This document shows, piece by piece, positions 8,314-16,934 of a DNA stretch of 64,000 nt. A program made the translations under genes and the position numbers. Location: positions 62,001 through 126,000 of the forward strand of contig JACRAY010000024.1 of NCBI GenBank assembly GCA_016213325.1, written 5' to 3'. This DNA comes from Burkholderiales bacterium (GTDB taxonomy: Bacteria; Pseudomonadota; Gammaproteobacteria; Burkholderiales; Burkholderiaceae_C). Every line of letters begins with the position of its first letter. The stretch's first letter is position 1. The notes beneath the pieces were generated by a model that did not search any database, had not been told where the DNA came from, and saw only the letters and a program-made list of their open reading frames with translations.

Positions 8314-10581
8314 ATGTCCGTCGTTGACTCCCTGAAAAAACTGTTCGCCAAGAAGTCGGCCGACGACTCGACCGAATCCATGAGCGTTTCGCCCGACGGC
8401 ACGCTGACCGCCCAGATGGAAGCGGGCAGCACGCAGCAAGGCATCACCGCCATGAGCGAGGCCGAGCCCGAGAGCATGGGCGACGAGTCGCTGTCGCCGG
8501 AAGTCGACGAGGCCGAGCTGGTGGCGGTGCCGCTGCTCGGGCGGCGCACCATCGTCACGCACCAGCGGATCCTGTTCACCCTGCTGGCCCTGGCGCTCGT
8601 GGTGCTGGGCTCGGTGGCCATCTTCGCGGTGAACCAGGCCGACAAGGTCGCGCAGCAGGTGGCGGGTACCGGCTCGTCGCTGATGCAGTCGCAGCGCCTC
8701 GCCAAGTCGGTGTCGCAGGCCCTGGTGGGCAGCGCGGCGGCCTTCCCCGACGTGCGCGAGTCGGCCGACGTGCTGGCGCGCACGGTGCGCGCGCTGAAGG
8801 CCGGCGACGACACGCTGCGGCTGCAGCCCGTGTCGCCCGAGCTGCAGGACGACGTGGACAAGATCTTCCCGCTGATGGAACGCGCCGAGAAGAACGCCGG
8901 CACCGTGATGAGCCAGCAGAAGATCCTGACGCAGGTGGGCAACGCCCTGCGCACCATCAACCGCCAGTCGTCCGACCTGCTGGAAATCGCCGAGACGGTG
9001 TCGTCGCTCAAGCTGCAGCAGAACGCGGCGCCGGCCGAAATCTCCGCGGCCGGCCAGCTGGTGATGTTGACGCAGCGCATCGGCAAGTCGGCCAACGAAT
9101 TCCTGACGATGGAAGGCGTGTCGCCCGAGGCGGTGTTCCTGCTGGGCAAGGACCTGAACTCGTTCAAGGAAATCGCGCAGGGCCTGCTGGAAGGCAGCCC
9201 CGAACTGCGCCTGGTGGGCTCCAAGGACCCGCAGACGCGCGAGCGCCTGGAGGCGCTGATGAAGCTGTACGAACAGACCCGCACGCAGGCCGGCGCGATT
9301 CTCGGCAACCTGCAGGGCCTGGTGTCCGCACGTGAAGCGCAGTCCGCGATCATTGCCGACTCCGAGCCGCTGCGGAAGTCCATGGAGGAACTGCAGGGCA
9401 AGCTGTCCGCGCAGACCGGCCTGGGCTTCGGCGCCCTGATGGCCCTGGCGCTGTCGTCCGTCTTCGCCATCCTGTGCGCCGTGGGCCTTGCCTACGTGCA
9501 GCTGCAGGACTCGCGCAAGCGCCAGGAAGTGGCCGAAGCGCAGCGGCTGGAAGCCGAGCGCCAGGAGCAGGAAGCCAAGCGCGTGAACGACGCCAACCAG
9601 GCGGCCATTTTGCGGTTGATGAACGAACTGCAGTCGGTCGCTGAAGGCGACCTGACGCAGGAAGCCACGGTGACCGAGGACATCACGGGCGCCATCGCCG
9701 ACTCGGTGAACTACACGGTGGAAGAACTGCGGCAGCTGGTGGGCGCCGTGCAGACCACGGCTACCAAGGTGGCGCAGACGACGGCGCAGGTGGAGTCGAC
9801 CTCCACCGAGCTGCTGGCGGCGTCGACCGAGCAGCTGCGCGAGATTCGCGAAACCGGCCAGTCGGTGCTGGACATGGCGACCCGAATCAACCAGGTGTCG
9901 GGGCAGGCGCAAGAGTCGGCCCTGGTGGCCCGGCAATCGCTGAAAGCCGCCGAAACCGGCCTGGCGGCCGTGCAGAACGCCATCGGCGGCATGAACGCCA
10001 TCCGCGACCAGATCCAGGAAACCTCCAAGCGGATCAAGCGGCTGGGCGAGTCGTCGCAGGAGATCGGTGAAATCACCGAACTGATCTCGGACATTACCGA
10101 ACAGACGAACGTGCTGGCCCTGAACGCCGCCATCCAGGCCGCGTCGGCCGGTGAAGCCGGGCGAGGCTTCTCGGTGGTTGCCGAAGAAGTGCAGCGCCTG
10201 GCTGAACGCTCCGCCGACGCCACGCGCCAGATCTCGGCGCTGGTGAAGGCGATTCAGACCGACACGCAGGACGCGGTGGCCGCCATGGAGCGCTCCACGC
10301 AGGGTGTGGTGGAAGGGGCCAAGCTGTCCGACAACGCCGGTACAGCGCTGACCGAAATCGACCAGGTGTCGCGCCGCCTCGCCGAGCTGATTGAACAGAT
10401 TTCGGCCTCGGCGTCCAAGGAAGCCGAGTCCGCCAACGTGGTGGCCGGCAACATCCAGCACATTTTTGCCGTGACGGAGCAGACCGGTGAAGGTACGCGT
10501 TCGACGGCGCAGCAGGTGCGCGAACTGACCCGGATGGCCGAGGAACTGCGCCAGTCGGTGGCCCGATTCAAGATCGCCTAA
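8314..10581 (+). CDS. pilJ: Methyl-accepting chemotaxis protein PilJ (type IV pilus chemoreceptor)
   Basis: A 755-residue chemoreceptor that senses pilus or surface signals and controls the PilL kinase. Order of parts: a cytosolic acidic head of about 80 residues; TM1 at about 85-108 ([17 protein letters not shown]); a periplasmic region with two PilJ-type helical repeats containing [11 protein letters not shown] and [14 protein letters not shown]2 at about 370-395; a HAMP-like segment ([19 protein letters not shown]); and a cytoplasmic signalling coil whose tip holds [19 protein letters not shown]. No CheR-docking pentapeptide is visible at the C-terminus, which ends VARFKIA. It is followed by a 371 bp hairpin-rich gap before pilL. 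Confidence 0.93.
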   Translation: MSVVDSLKKLFAKKSADDSTESMSVSPDGTLTAQMEAGSTQQGITAMSEAEPESMGDESLSPEVDEAELVAVPLLGRRTIVTHQRILFTLLALALVVLGSVAIFAVNQADKVAQQVAGTGSSLMQSQRLAKSVSQALVGSAAAFPDVRESADVLARTVRALKAGDDTLRLQPVSPELQDDVDKIFPLMERAEKNAGTVMSQQKILTQVGNALRTINRQSSDLLEIAETVSSLKLQQNAAPAEISAAGQLVMLTQRIGKSANEFLTMEGVSPEAVFLLGKDLNSFKEIAQGLLEGSPELRLVGSKDPQTRERLEALMKLYEQTRTQAGAILGNLQGLVSAREAQSAIIADSEPLRKSMEELQGKLSAQTGLGFGALMALALSSVFAILCAVGLAYVQLQDSRKRQEVAEAQRLEAERQEQEAKRVNDANQAAILRLMNELQSVAEGDLTQEATVTEDITGAIADSVNYTVEELRQLVGAVQTTATKVAQTTAQVESTSTELLAASTEQLREIRETGQSVLDMATRINQVSGQAQESALVARQSLKAAETGLAAVQNAIGGMNAIRDQIQETSKRIKRLGESSQEIGEITELISDITEQTNVLALNAAIQAASAGEAGRGFSVVAEEVQRLAERSADATRQISALVKAIQTDTQDAVAAMERSTQGVVEGAKLSDNAGTALTEIDQVSRRLAELIEQISASASKEAESANVVAGNIQHIFAVTEQTGEGTRSTAQQVRELTRMAEELRQSVARFKIA

Positions 10582-10952
10582 CCGTTCGCTGAAAAATTGC
10601 TGCGCAATTTCCCAGCGCCTGATCAGTGGAAACAGGACCGGCAAAGCCGGATCCTGTTTCCAAGTGAGACTGCGCTGCACGATGTTCCGCGCAGTCTGGG
10701 AAGCGGGCGGCCCAACCGCCCGCTGCTCGGAGCCTGCGGAACAACGTGCAGCAGGATCCCTCCTGTGAAAAGGAGCCGGCTTTGCCGGGCCTTTTCACAC
10801 CGAATGGACCACTCTGAAAAGTTGCGGAGCAACTTTTCAGAGTGAAGAGACGAATGGCTGGCGGGGAGTGACCGGCGGGGTTGGCAGGTCACCCATGAGC
10901 ACGGCACATTGCTGTAGTTGAGAGAACCCACTGTCGCTGGGACGGGATCACC
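10582..10952. other. Hairpin-rich intergenic block between pilJ and pilL
   Basis: No gene is seen in these 371 bp; they contain at least five stem-loops: (1) 10594-10600/10604-10610; (2) 10628-10642/10646-10661, 15 bp with one bulge and an AAA loop; (3) a composite long hairpin 10676-10750, pairing TGCACG/CGTGCA, TGTTCCGC/GCGGAACA and a perfect AGCGGGCGG/CCGCCCGCT; (4) 10765-10780/10784-10798, near perfect with TTT loop; (5) 10811-10825/10829-10843, a perfect 15 bp stem. About 110 bp of unstructured leader follow before pilL. Stems 2 and 4 share CCGGC-NNN-GCCGG tips. This may be a dispersed repeat cluster or an RNA that tunes pilL expression. Confidence 0.7.
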
Positions 10953-13900
10953 ATGGAAGCAACGCAAGACCACGACACCAACGACCTGGGGCCGCTGGCC
11001 TGGGTGCTGGACGAACTGCGCAAGTCGCTCGAGTCGGCGTCCTCGGCGCTGCGCCGCTTCGTGCGCGACGCGGCGCTGGCGCGCGGCGAGGACATGTCGT
11101 CGGTGGACACGGGCCAGTTGCGCATTGCGCGCCAGCACATGCACCAGGCGGTGGGCGCGCTGGAGATGGTGGGTATGGGCGCGCCGGCGCACATGCTGCG
11201 CTCGGTCGAGACGGCCGTGCAGAAGTTCGTCGAAAGGCCCGAGCTGTGCAGCGAAGAGGCCGCGCAGAAGGTCGAACGCGCCGGCTTCGCGCTGACCGAA
11301 TACCTCGAGGCGATGCTGCTGGGCAAGAATGTCTCGCCCGTGTCGCTGTTCCCGCAGTACAAGGACGTGCAGGAGCTGGGCGGCGCCGACCGCGTGCACC
11401 CGGCCGACCTGTGGCTGGTGGACTGGCGCTGGACCGAGCCCGGAGACACCGGCTCGGGCGAATCGCTGTCGTACGACCCGCTGGTGCGGGGCAAGCTCGA
11501 CCAGGCGGTGCTGAAGGTGGTGAAGGCCGCCGACCCGCAGGCGGCCCGAGAGCTGGTGGGCGTGAGCCTGGCGCTCGCCGCTTCGCAGGCCGCGCGCCAG
11601 CCCAAGGCGTTCTGGAAGATCGCGGCGGGCTACTTCGAGGCCGTGTCGCTCGGGCTGCTGCCGGCCGACATCTACGTGAAGCGCGCGGCCTCGCGCATCC
11701 TGATGCAGTACGCATCGCTCGCCAAGGGCGACCTCGGCGTGTCCGACCGGCTGGCGCAGGACCTGGTGTTCTTCTGCGCGCAGGCCGCGCCGCCCGAGGG
11801 CACGCCAGCTCCGGCGCTGGCCGCGGTGCGCATGGCCTACGGCGTTGCGCGCCACCAGCGGGTGGACTACAGCACCAGCCCGTTCGGCCGCTTCGACCCG
11901 GTGCTGCTGGCGCAGGCGCGCAAGCGCATCGGCCACGCCAAGGAGACGTGGTCGGCGCTGTCGGGCGGCGACTCGCAGAAGCTCAAGCAGGTGGCCGACC
12001 AGTTCAGCCTGGTCAGCGACTCGCTGGTCAAGCTGTACCCGCCGTGCCAGCCGCTGGCCGCGCAGCTGAACACCACGGTGGAAGCCGTGGTGCGCTCCGG
12101 CCGCCCGCCCGGCCCCGAACTGGCGATGGAAATCGCCACTGCCATCCTCTACCTGGAAGCCGCCTTCCAGGACCTGGACCCCAACGACACGCAGCTGGCG
12201 GGCCGCACGTCGCGGCTGGCCGACCGGCTCGAGCGCGTGCGCATCGTCGGCCAGGCCGAACCGCTGGAATCCTGGATGGAGGAGCTCTACCGCCGCGTGA
12301 GCGACCGCCAGACCATGAGCAGCGTGGTGGGCGAACTGCGCGGCACGCTGTCGGAGCTGGAGAAGCTGCTCGACCAGTTCTTCCGCAACCCGCAGGACAA
12401 GGCGCACCTGCGCGATGCGCCCACGCACCTCGCGCAGATGCGCGGTGTGCTGTCGGTGCTGGGCATGGACCAGGCGGCCAACGCCGTGGCGCGCATGCGC
12501 GACAGCATCGAAGAGATCATCCAGACCGAAGTCGACGAGGCGCAGGCGCGCGCCACCGGCACCTTCGACCGGCTCGGCAACAACCTGGGCGCGCTGGGCT
12601 TCCTGATCGACATGCTGAACTACCAGCCGGCGCTGGCGAAGCGGCTGTTCGTGTACGACGAGGCGCGCGGCGAACTCAAGCCGCTGATGGGCCGTGCCCA
12701 CGAGGAAGTGCCTGGCGCGGCGCCGGCAGCGCCCGCCCTGTCGCAGGAAGTGATGTCGGTCGTGTCCGAGGCGGCCGAGTCCGGCTTCGGCGAACTCGAC
12801 GCCGCGCTGCCCGACAAGCTGGGCAGCATCGCCACGCAGGCCGCGCTGGCCGACAACAAGGGGCTGGCCCAGGCCGCGCGCGACGCCGCCGCGGCGGTGT
12901 CCAGCCAGGACCCGCAGGCTGCCGCGGCCGCGCTGTCGCAACTGGCCTCGGTGGCCAAGCCGCCGGCACCCGCCCCGGTGGCCGTGCCGACGCCGGTGGA
13001 CGAGAGCGAAGAAGACGACCTGCGCGACATCTTCCTGGAAGAGGCGCGCGAGGTGGTGGCCAACGGCCGCGCCGCCGTCGTCGCGCTGGCGAATTCGCCT
13101 TCCGACGTGAGCGAACTCACGACGCTGCGCCGGGCCTTCCACACGCTGAAGGGCAGCTCGCGCATGGTGGGTCTCACCGAGTTCGGTGAAGCCGCGTGGT
13201 CGCTGGAGCAGGTGCTCAACACGTGGCTGGCCGACCAGAAGCCGTCCAACGACGACCTGCGCGCGCTGGCCGACGCTTCGCTCGAAGGCTTCGGCCGCTG
13301 GGTCGAAGACATCGCCGCCCACAACGACAGCGGCTGGAAGGCCGCCATGTTCCGCGGGCCGGCCGACACTTTCCGCACCGAACTCAAGCTGGTGCCGTTC
13401 GCGTTCGGTGCCGCACCGGCGCCTGCCCCCGTCGAGGCGGTCGAGCCCGAGCCTGCTGAAGTTCCGGTCATCGACTTCTCGCCCGAGCCCGAGCCGCAAC
13501 CCGAGCCGCTGCCCGCAGCGGCAGACGCGCCCACGTTCGACCTGGAATTCCCGGCGCCCGCCGACGCAGGCTCGGTGGTCACCGAACTCCCGGCGGACGA
13601 ACTGCCGCCCGAGTTCGACCTGGACATCACGCCCGAGGCTGCCCCGGCCGAGCCGACGGCCGCCGTGCCCGAACTGCCGGCCGAGATCGAAGGCATCGAC
13701 TTCGGCAGCCTGTCGGCGCTGGGCGGGGCTGCCCCGCCCCCCGCGGCACAGGACATCGACGATGTGCCGGCCGCGGCCCCGCCCGCGAGCGAACCTGAAC
13801 CTGAACCGGAAACGGCCGTGGCAGAGGCCGCGGAAGCCGCGCGTGACGAACAGGTCAAGGTCATCGGCTCGCTGCGCATCGGTATCCCGCTGTACAACGT

Positions 13901-16844
13901 GTACCTGAACGAGGCCGACGAATGGTCGCGCCGGCTCGTCACCGAAGTGGGCGAGTGGTGCCTGGAGATGAACCAGCGCGTGCCCGATTCGACGGTGGGC
14001 TGGGCCCATGCGCTGGCCGGCAGCTCGGCGACGGTCGGCTTCCAGACGCTGTCTGACGTGGCGCGTGCGCTCGAGAACTCGCTGGAACACACGCAGGGCC
14101 TGGCGTACGGCACCCCGCAGCACGCTGTGGCTTTCACTGCGGCGGCCGAAGAAATCCGCCGCCTGCTGCACCAGTTTGCCGCCGGCTTCCTGAAAGACCC
14201 CGACCCGCAGGTCGTGCGCACGCTGCACGAGCTGGCGGACCTGGACATCCCGTCGCGGCCGAGCCCGATGGAAGAAGCCGGCAGCGGCTTCGGCGACCTC
14301 GACTTCCTCTCGGCGCCCGAGCCTGCGCCCGAGCCTGCGCCGCAGGCGGAGCAGCCGGTGGTGGCGCCGCCCGAACCGCTGCGCGAGCCGGTGCAGCTGG
14401 CCGCCATGCCCTCGCAAGCCCAGCCCGCCCAGGCGCGCGGGGAAAGCGACGACGAATTCGACCTGGCCGACGTCATCGACCCCGACCTCTTCCCGATCTT
14501 CGAGGAAGAAGCGATCGAACTCATGCCCAACCTGGGCGGCGCGCTGCGCCAATGGGCGGCCCGCCCCGACAACCGGTCCGCGCGCGACCAGTCGCTGCGT
14601 GCGCTGCACACCCTGAAGGGCAGTGCCCGGCTGGCCGGCGCGCTGCGCCTGGGCGAGATGGCGCACCGGCTGGAGTCCGAGATCGAGTTCCTCGGCGCCG
14701 ACAACGTGAACCCGGCCGACATCGACGACCTGCTGCAGCGCTTCGATGCGATGCAGGCGCGCTTCGACGTGCTGCGCGGCCAGCGCTCGACGGCGGAAGA
14801 AGAAGGCGCGCCGGTCGAAGTGCCGCCGCAACTGGCCGAAGCAGCCCCCGAGGAACCCGCCAACGAAGCCGTGATGGCGCGCGCGAGCGAGGAAGCCGCC
14901 GCCGCCCCGAAAGCCCGTTCGGCGCTCATGGCGCCCACCACGCTGTCGGTGGCGCCCACGCGCGCGACGGCCAGCCATGCGGTGCGCGTGCGCTCGCAGC
15001 TGCTCGACCGCCTGGTCAACCAGGCCGGCGAGGTGATGATCACGCGCTCGCGGCTCGAGGAAGAATTGCGCCAGCTGCGCAGCTCGCTGGACGACCTGAC
15101 GGGCAACCTGGACCGGCTGCGTTCGCAGCTGCGCGAGATCGAACTGCAGGCCGAAACGCAGATGCAGTCGCGGCTGGCGCAGGCCAAGGACTCGGCTGCG
15201 GGGTTCGACCCGCTGGAGTTCGACCGATTCACCCGCGTGCAGGAACTCACCCGCCTGATGGCCGAGTCGGTGAACGACGTGGCCACCGTGCAGCGCAACA
15301 TCCAGCGCGTGGTGGAGTCGACCGAAGACGACCTGATCGCACAGGCGCGGCAGACGCGCGAGCTGCAGCGCGACCTGCTGCGCACGCGCATGGTGGAGTT
15401 CGAAGGCATCTCCGACCGCCTGTACCGCGTGGTGCGGCAGGCCGCCAAGGAAGAAGGCAAGCAGGTCAAGCTGGACATCGTCGGCGGCTCGATCGAAATG
15501 GACCGCGGCGTGCTGGACCGCATGACGCCTGCATTCGAGCACCTGCTGCGCAACTGCGTGGCGCACGGCATCGAGCCGCCCGCCGTGCGTACCGCCGGGG
15601 GCAAGGAAGCCGCGGGCAGCATCGCCATCCACCTGCTGCAGGAAGGCAACGACGTGTCGGTGCAGTTCATCGACGACGGCGCCGGGCTCGACGTGGAGCG
15701 CATCCGCGAGAAGGCGCTGGCGCAGGGCCTCATCGGCCCCGGCCAGCAGATCAGCGACGCCGAAGCGGCCAACCTGATCTTCCTGCCCGGCTTCTCGACG
15801 GCCACGGTGGTGACCGCGATCGCGGGCCGCGGCATCGGCATGGACGTGGTGCGTTCCGAGGTGAACGCGCTGGGCGGCCGCATCGAGACCACGACGCAGC
15901 GCGGCAAGGGCTCGTCGTTCAAGCTGGTGCTGCCGCTGACCACCGCGGTGACGCAGGTGGTGATGGTGCGCACCGGCAGCCTGTCGGTGGGCGTGCCGGC
16001 CAACCTGATCGAAATCGTGCGGCGTGCCACGACCAAGGAAGTGGAGCAGGCCTACGCAACCGGCGTGTACCCCTTTGCCGGCGAAAACCTGCCGTTCTTC
16101 TGGTCGGGCGCGTTGCTGCAGTCGTCGGCGCGCAGCCACGAACCGGTGGGCAAGACGCTGCCGGTGGTGATCTTCCGCTCGGCTGCGCAGCGCGTAGCGG
16201 TGCACGTGGACGAAGTGCTGGGCAACCAGGAAGTGGTGGTGAAGAACCTCGGGCCGCAGCTGTCGCGGCTGCCCGGCCTGGCCGGCATGACCGTGCTGGC
16301 TTCGGGCGCGGTGGTGCTGATCTACAACCCGGTGGCGCTGGCGCAGGTGTACGGCGAGCAGGCCAAGGTGCTGAGCGCGGAGAAGGCGCAGGGCGAGACG
16401 GTGGAAGAAGCCGCTGCCGGCGGCGCTGCCGCCCTGGCCGCCGCCGTGCAGGCGCCGCCCGCCATTCCGCTGGTGCTGGTGGTCGACGACTCGATCACGG
16501 TGCGCCGCGTCACGCAGCGCCTGCTGCAGCGCGAAGGCTACCGCGTGGCGCTGGCCGCCGACGGCCTGCAGGCGCTGGAGCGGCTGGCCGAGGAAAAGCC
16601 CGCGGTGGTGCTGTCGGACATCGAGATGCCGCGCATGGACGGTTTCGACCTGGCGCGCAACATCCGCAACGACAAGGCGCTCACCGACCTGCCGATCATC
16701 ATGATCACCTCACGCATCGCCGAGAAGCATCGCGAGCATGCGAAGGAACTGGGCGTGAACCACTATCTCGGCAAGCCGTATTCGGAAGAAGAGTTGCTGA
16801 GTTTGGTGAAGCACTATTCCACAGTGGCGGCGGCGGCGGCGTGA
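10953..16844 (+). CDS. pilL: PilL/ChpA hybrid chemotaxis histidine kinase with multiple Hpt domains and receiver
   Basis: This 1963-residue CheA-type kinase is the centre of the Pil-Chp system that drives PilG and PilH. Order: a long N-terminal region resembling the FimL/Hpt-like part of ChpA (1-600); Hpt domain with His730 (HTLKGSSR); a Pro/Glu-rich linker (about 815-960); an Hpt-like domain with His1019 in HALAGSS; another Hpt with His1219 (HTLKGSAR); dimerisation and HATPase domains with N-box HLLRNCVAHGIE and G boxes DDGAGLD and GRGIGMDVV (about 1380-1660); a CheW-like domain; and a C-terminal receiver with Asp1889 (LSDIEMPRMDG). The ATG at 10953 has only a weak purine-rich site. It ends at a strong inverted-repeat terminator. 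Confidence 0.92.
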   Translation: MEATQDHDTNDLGPLAWVLDELRKSLESASSALRRFVRDAALARGEDMSSVDTGQLRIARQHMHQAVGALEMVGMGAPAHMLRSVETAVQKFVERPELCSEEAAQKVERAGFALTEYLEAMLLGKNVSPVSLFPQYKDVQELGGADRVHPADLWLVDWRWTEPGDTGSGESLSYDPLVRGKLDQAVLKVVKAADPQAARELVGVSLALAASQAARQPKAFWKIAAGYFEAVSLGLLPADIYVKRAASRILMQYASLAKGDLGVSDRLAQDLVFFCAQAAPPEGTPAPALAAVRMAYGVARHQRVDYSTSPFGRFDPVLLAQARKRIGHAKETWSALSGGDSQKLKQVADQFSLVSDSLVKLYPPCQPLAAQLNTTVEAVVRSGRPPGPELAMEIATAILYLEAAFQDLDPNDTQLAGRTSRLADRLERVRIVGQAEPLESWMEELYRRVSDRQTMSSVVGELRGTLSELEKLLDQFFRNPQDKAHLRDAPTHLAQMRGVLSVLGMDQAANAVARMRDSIEEIIQTEVDEAQARATGTFDRLGNNLGALGFLIDMLNYQPALAKRLFVYDEARGELKPLMGRAHEEVPGAAPAAPALSQEVMSVVSEAAESGFGELDAALPDKLGSIATQAALADNKGLAQAARDAAAAVSSQDPQAAAAALSQLASVAKPPAPAPVAVPTPVDESEEDDLRDIFLEEAREVVANGRAAVVALANSPSDVSELTTLRRAFHTLKGSSRMVGLTEFGEAAWSLEQVLNTWLADQKPSNDDLRALADASLEGFGRWVEDIAAHNDSGWKAAMFRGPADTFRTELKLVPFAFGAAPAPAPVEAVEPEPAEVPVIDFSPEPEPQPEPLPAAADAPTFDLEFPAPADAGSVVTELPADELPPEFDLDITPEAAPAEPTAAVPELPAEIEGIDFGSLSALGGAAPPPAAQDIDDVPAAAPPASEPEPEPETAVAEAAEAARDEQVKVIGSLRIGIPLYNVYLNEADEWSRRLVTEVGEWCLEMNQRVPDSTVGWAHALAGSSATVGFQTLSDVARALENSLEHTQGLAYGTPQHAVAFTAAAEEIRRLLHQFAAGFLKDPDPQVVRTLHELADLDIPSRPSPMEEAGSGFGDLDFLSAPEPAPEPAPQAEQPVVAPPEPLREPVQLAAMPSQAQPAQARGESDDEFDLADVIDPDLFPIFEEEAIELMPNLGGALRQWAARPDNRSARDQSLRALHTLKGSARLAGALRLGEMAHRLESEIEFLGADNVNPADIDDLLQRFDAMQARFDVLRGQRSTAEEEGAPVEVPPQLAEAAPEEPANEAVMARASEEAAAAPKARSALMAPTTLSVAPTRATASHAVRVRSQLLDRLVNQAGEVMITRSRLEEELRQLRSSLDDLTGNLDRLRSQLREIELQAETQMQSRLAQAKDSAAGFDPLEFDRFTRVQELTRLMAESVNDVATVQRNIQRVVESTEDDLIAQARQTRELQRDLLRTRMVEFEGISDRLYRVVRQAAKEEGKQVKLDIVGGSIEMDRGVLDRMTPAFEHLLRNCVAHGIEPPAVRTAGGKEAAGSIAIHLLQEGNDVSVQFIDDGAGLDVERIREKALAQGLIGPGQQISDAEAANLIFLPGFSTATVVTAIAGRGIGMDVVRSEVNALGGRIETTTQRGKGSSFKLVLPLTTAVTQVVMVRTGSLSVGVPANLIEIVRRATTKEVEQAYATGVYPFAGENLPFFWSGALLQSSARSHEPVGKTLPVVIFRSAAQRVAVHVDEVLGNQEVVVKNLGPQLSRLPGLAGMTVLASGAVVLIYNPVALAQVYGEQAKVLSAEKAQGETVEEAAAGGAAALAAAVQAPPAIPLVLVVDDSITVRRVTQRLLQREGYRVALAADGLQALERLAEEKPAVVLSDIEMPRMDGFDLARNIRNDKALTDLPIIMITSRIAEKHREHAKELGVNHYLGKPYSEEELLSLVKHYSTVAAAAA

Positions 16845-16851
16845 GGCGGGG

Positions 16852-16913
16852 GCTGGGGTTGCACCCCAGCCTACGGAGACCAGTTCCTTGGTAGGCTGGG
16901 GTGCAACCCCAGC
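16852..16913. terminator. 23-bp perfect inverted-repeat terminator between pilL and RTX gene 1
   Basis: The arms 16852-16874 and 16891-16913 are exact reverse complements (23 bp, beginning GCTGGGGTTGCACCCCAGC) with a 16-base loop. Each arm is itself a small palindrome (GCTGGGGT-TGC-ACCCCAGC), so alternative hairpins are possible. It lies between the convergent stops of pilL (16844) and the first RTX gene (16935), consistent with bidirectional termination. Confidence 0.75.
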
Positions 16914-16934
16914 GTTGACCAGCTGCTCGCTGCC

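Noticed and set aside
10623..16205. An 1860-codon open frame on the minus strand opposite pilL
   Set aside because: Composition is Arg/His/Gly-rich without domain features; it is the shadow of the GC-rich pilL codons, whose plus-strand product has clear Hpt, kinase and receiver motifs.
16852..16913. Inverted repeat considered as an insertion sequence end
   Set aside because: The two arms are only 16 bases apart with no transposase, and its position between convergent stops fits a terminator.
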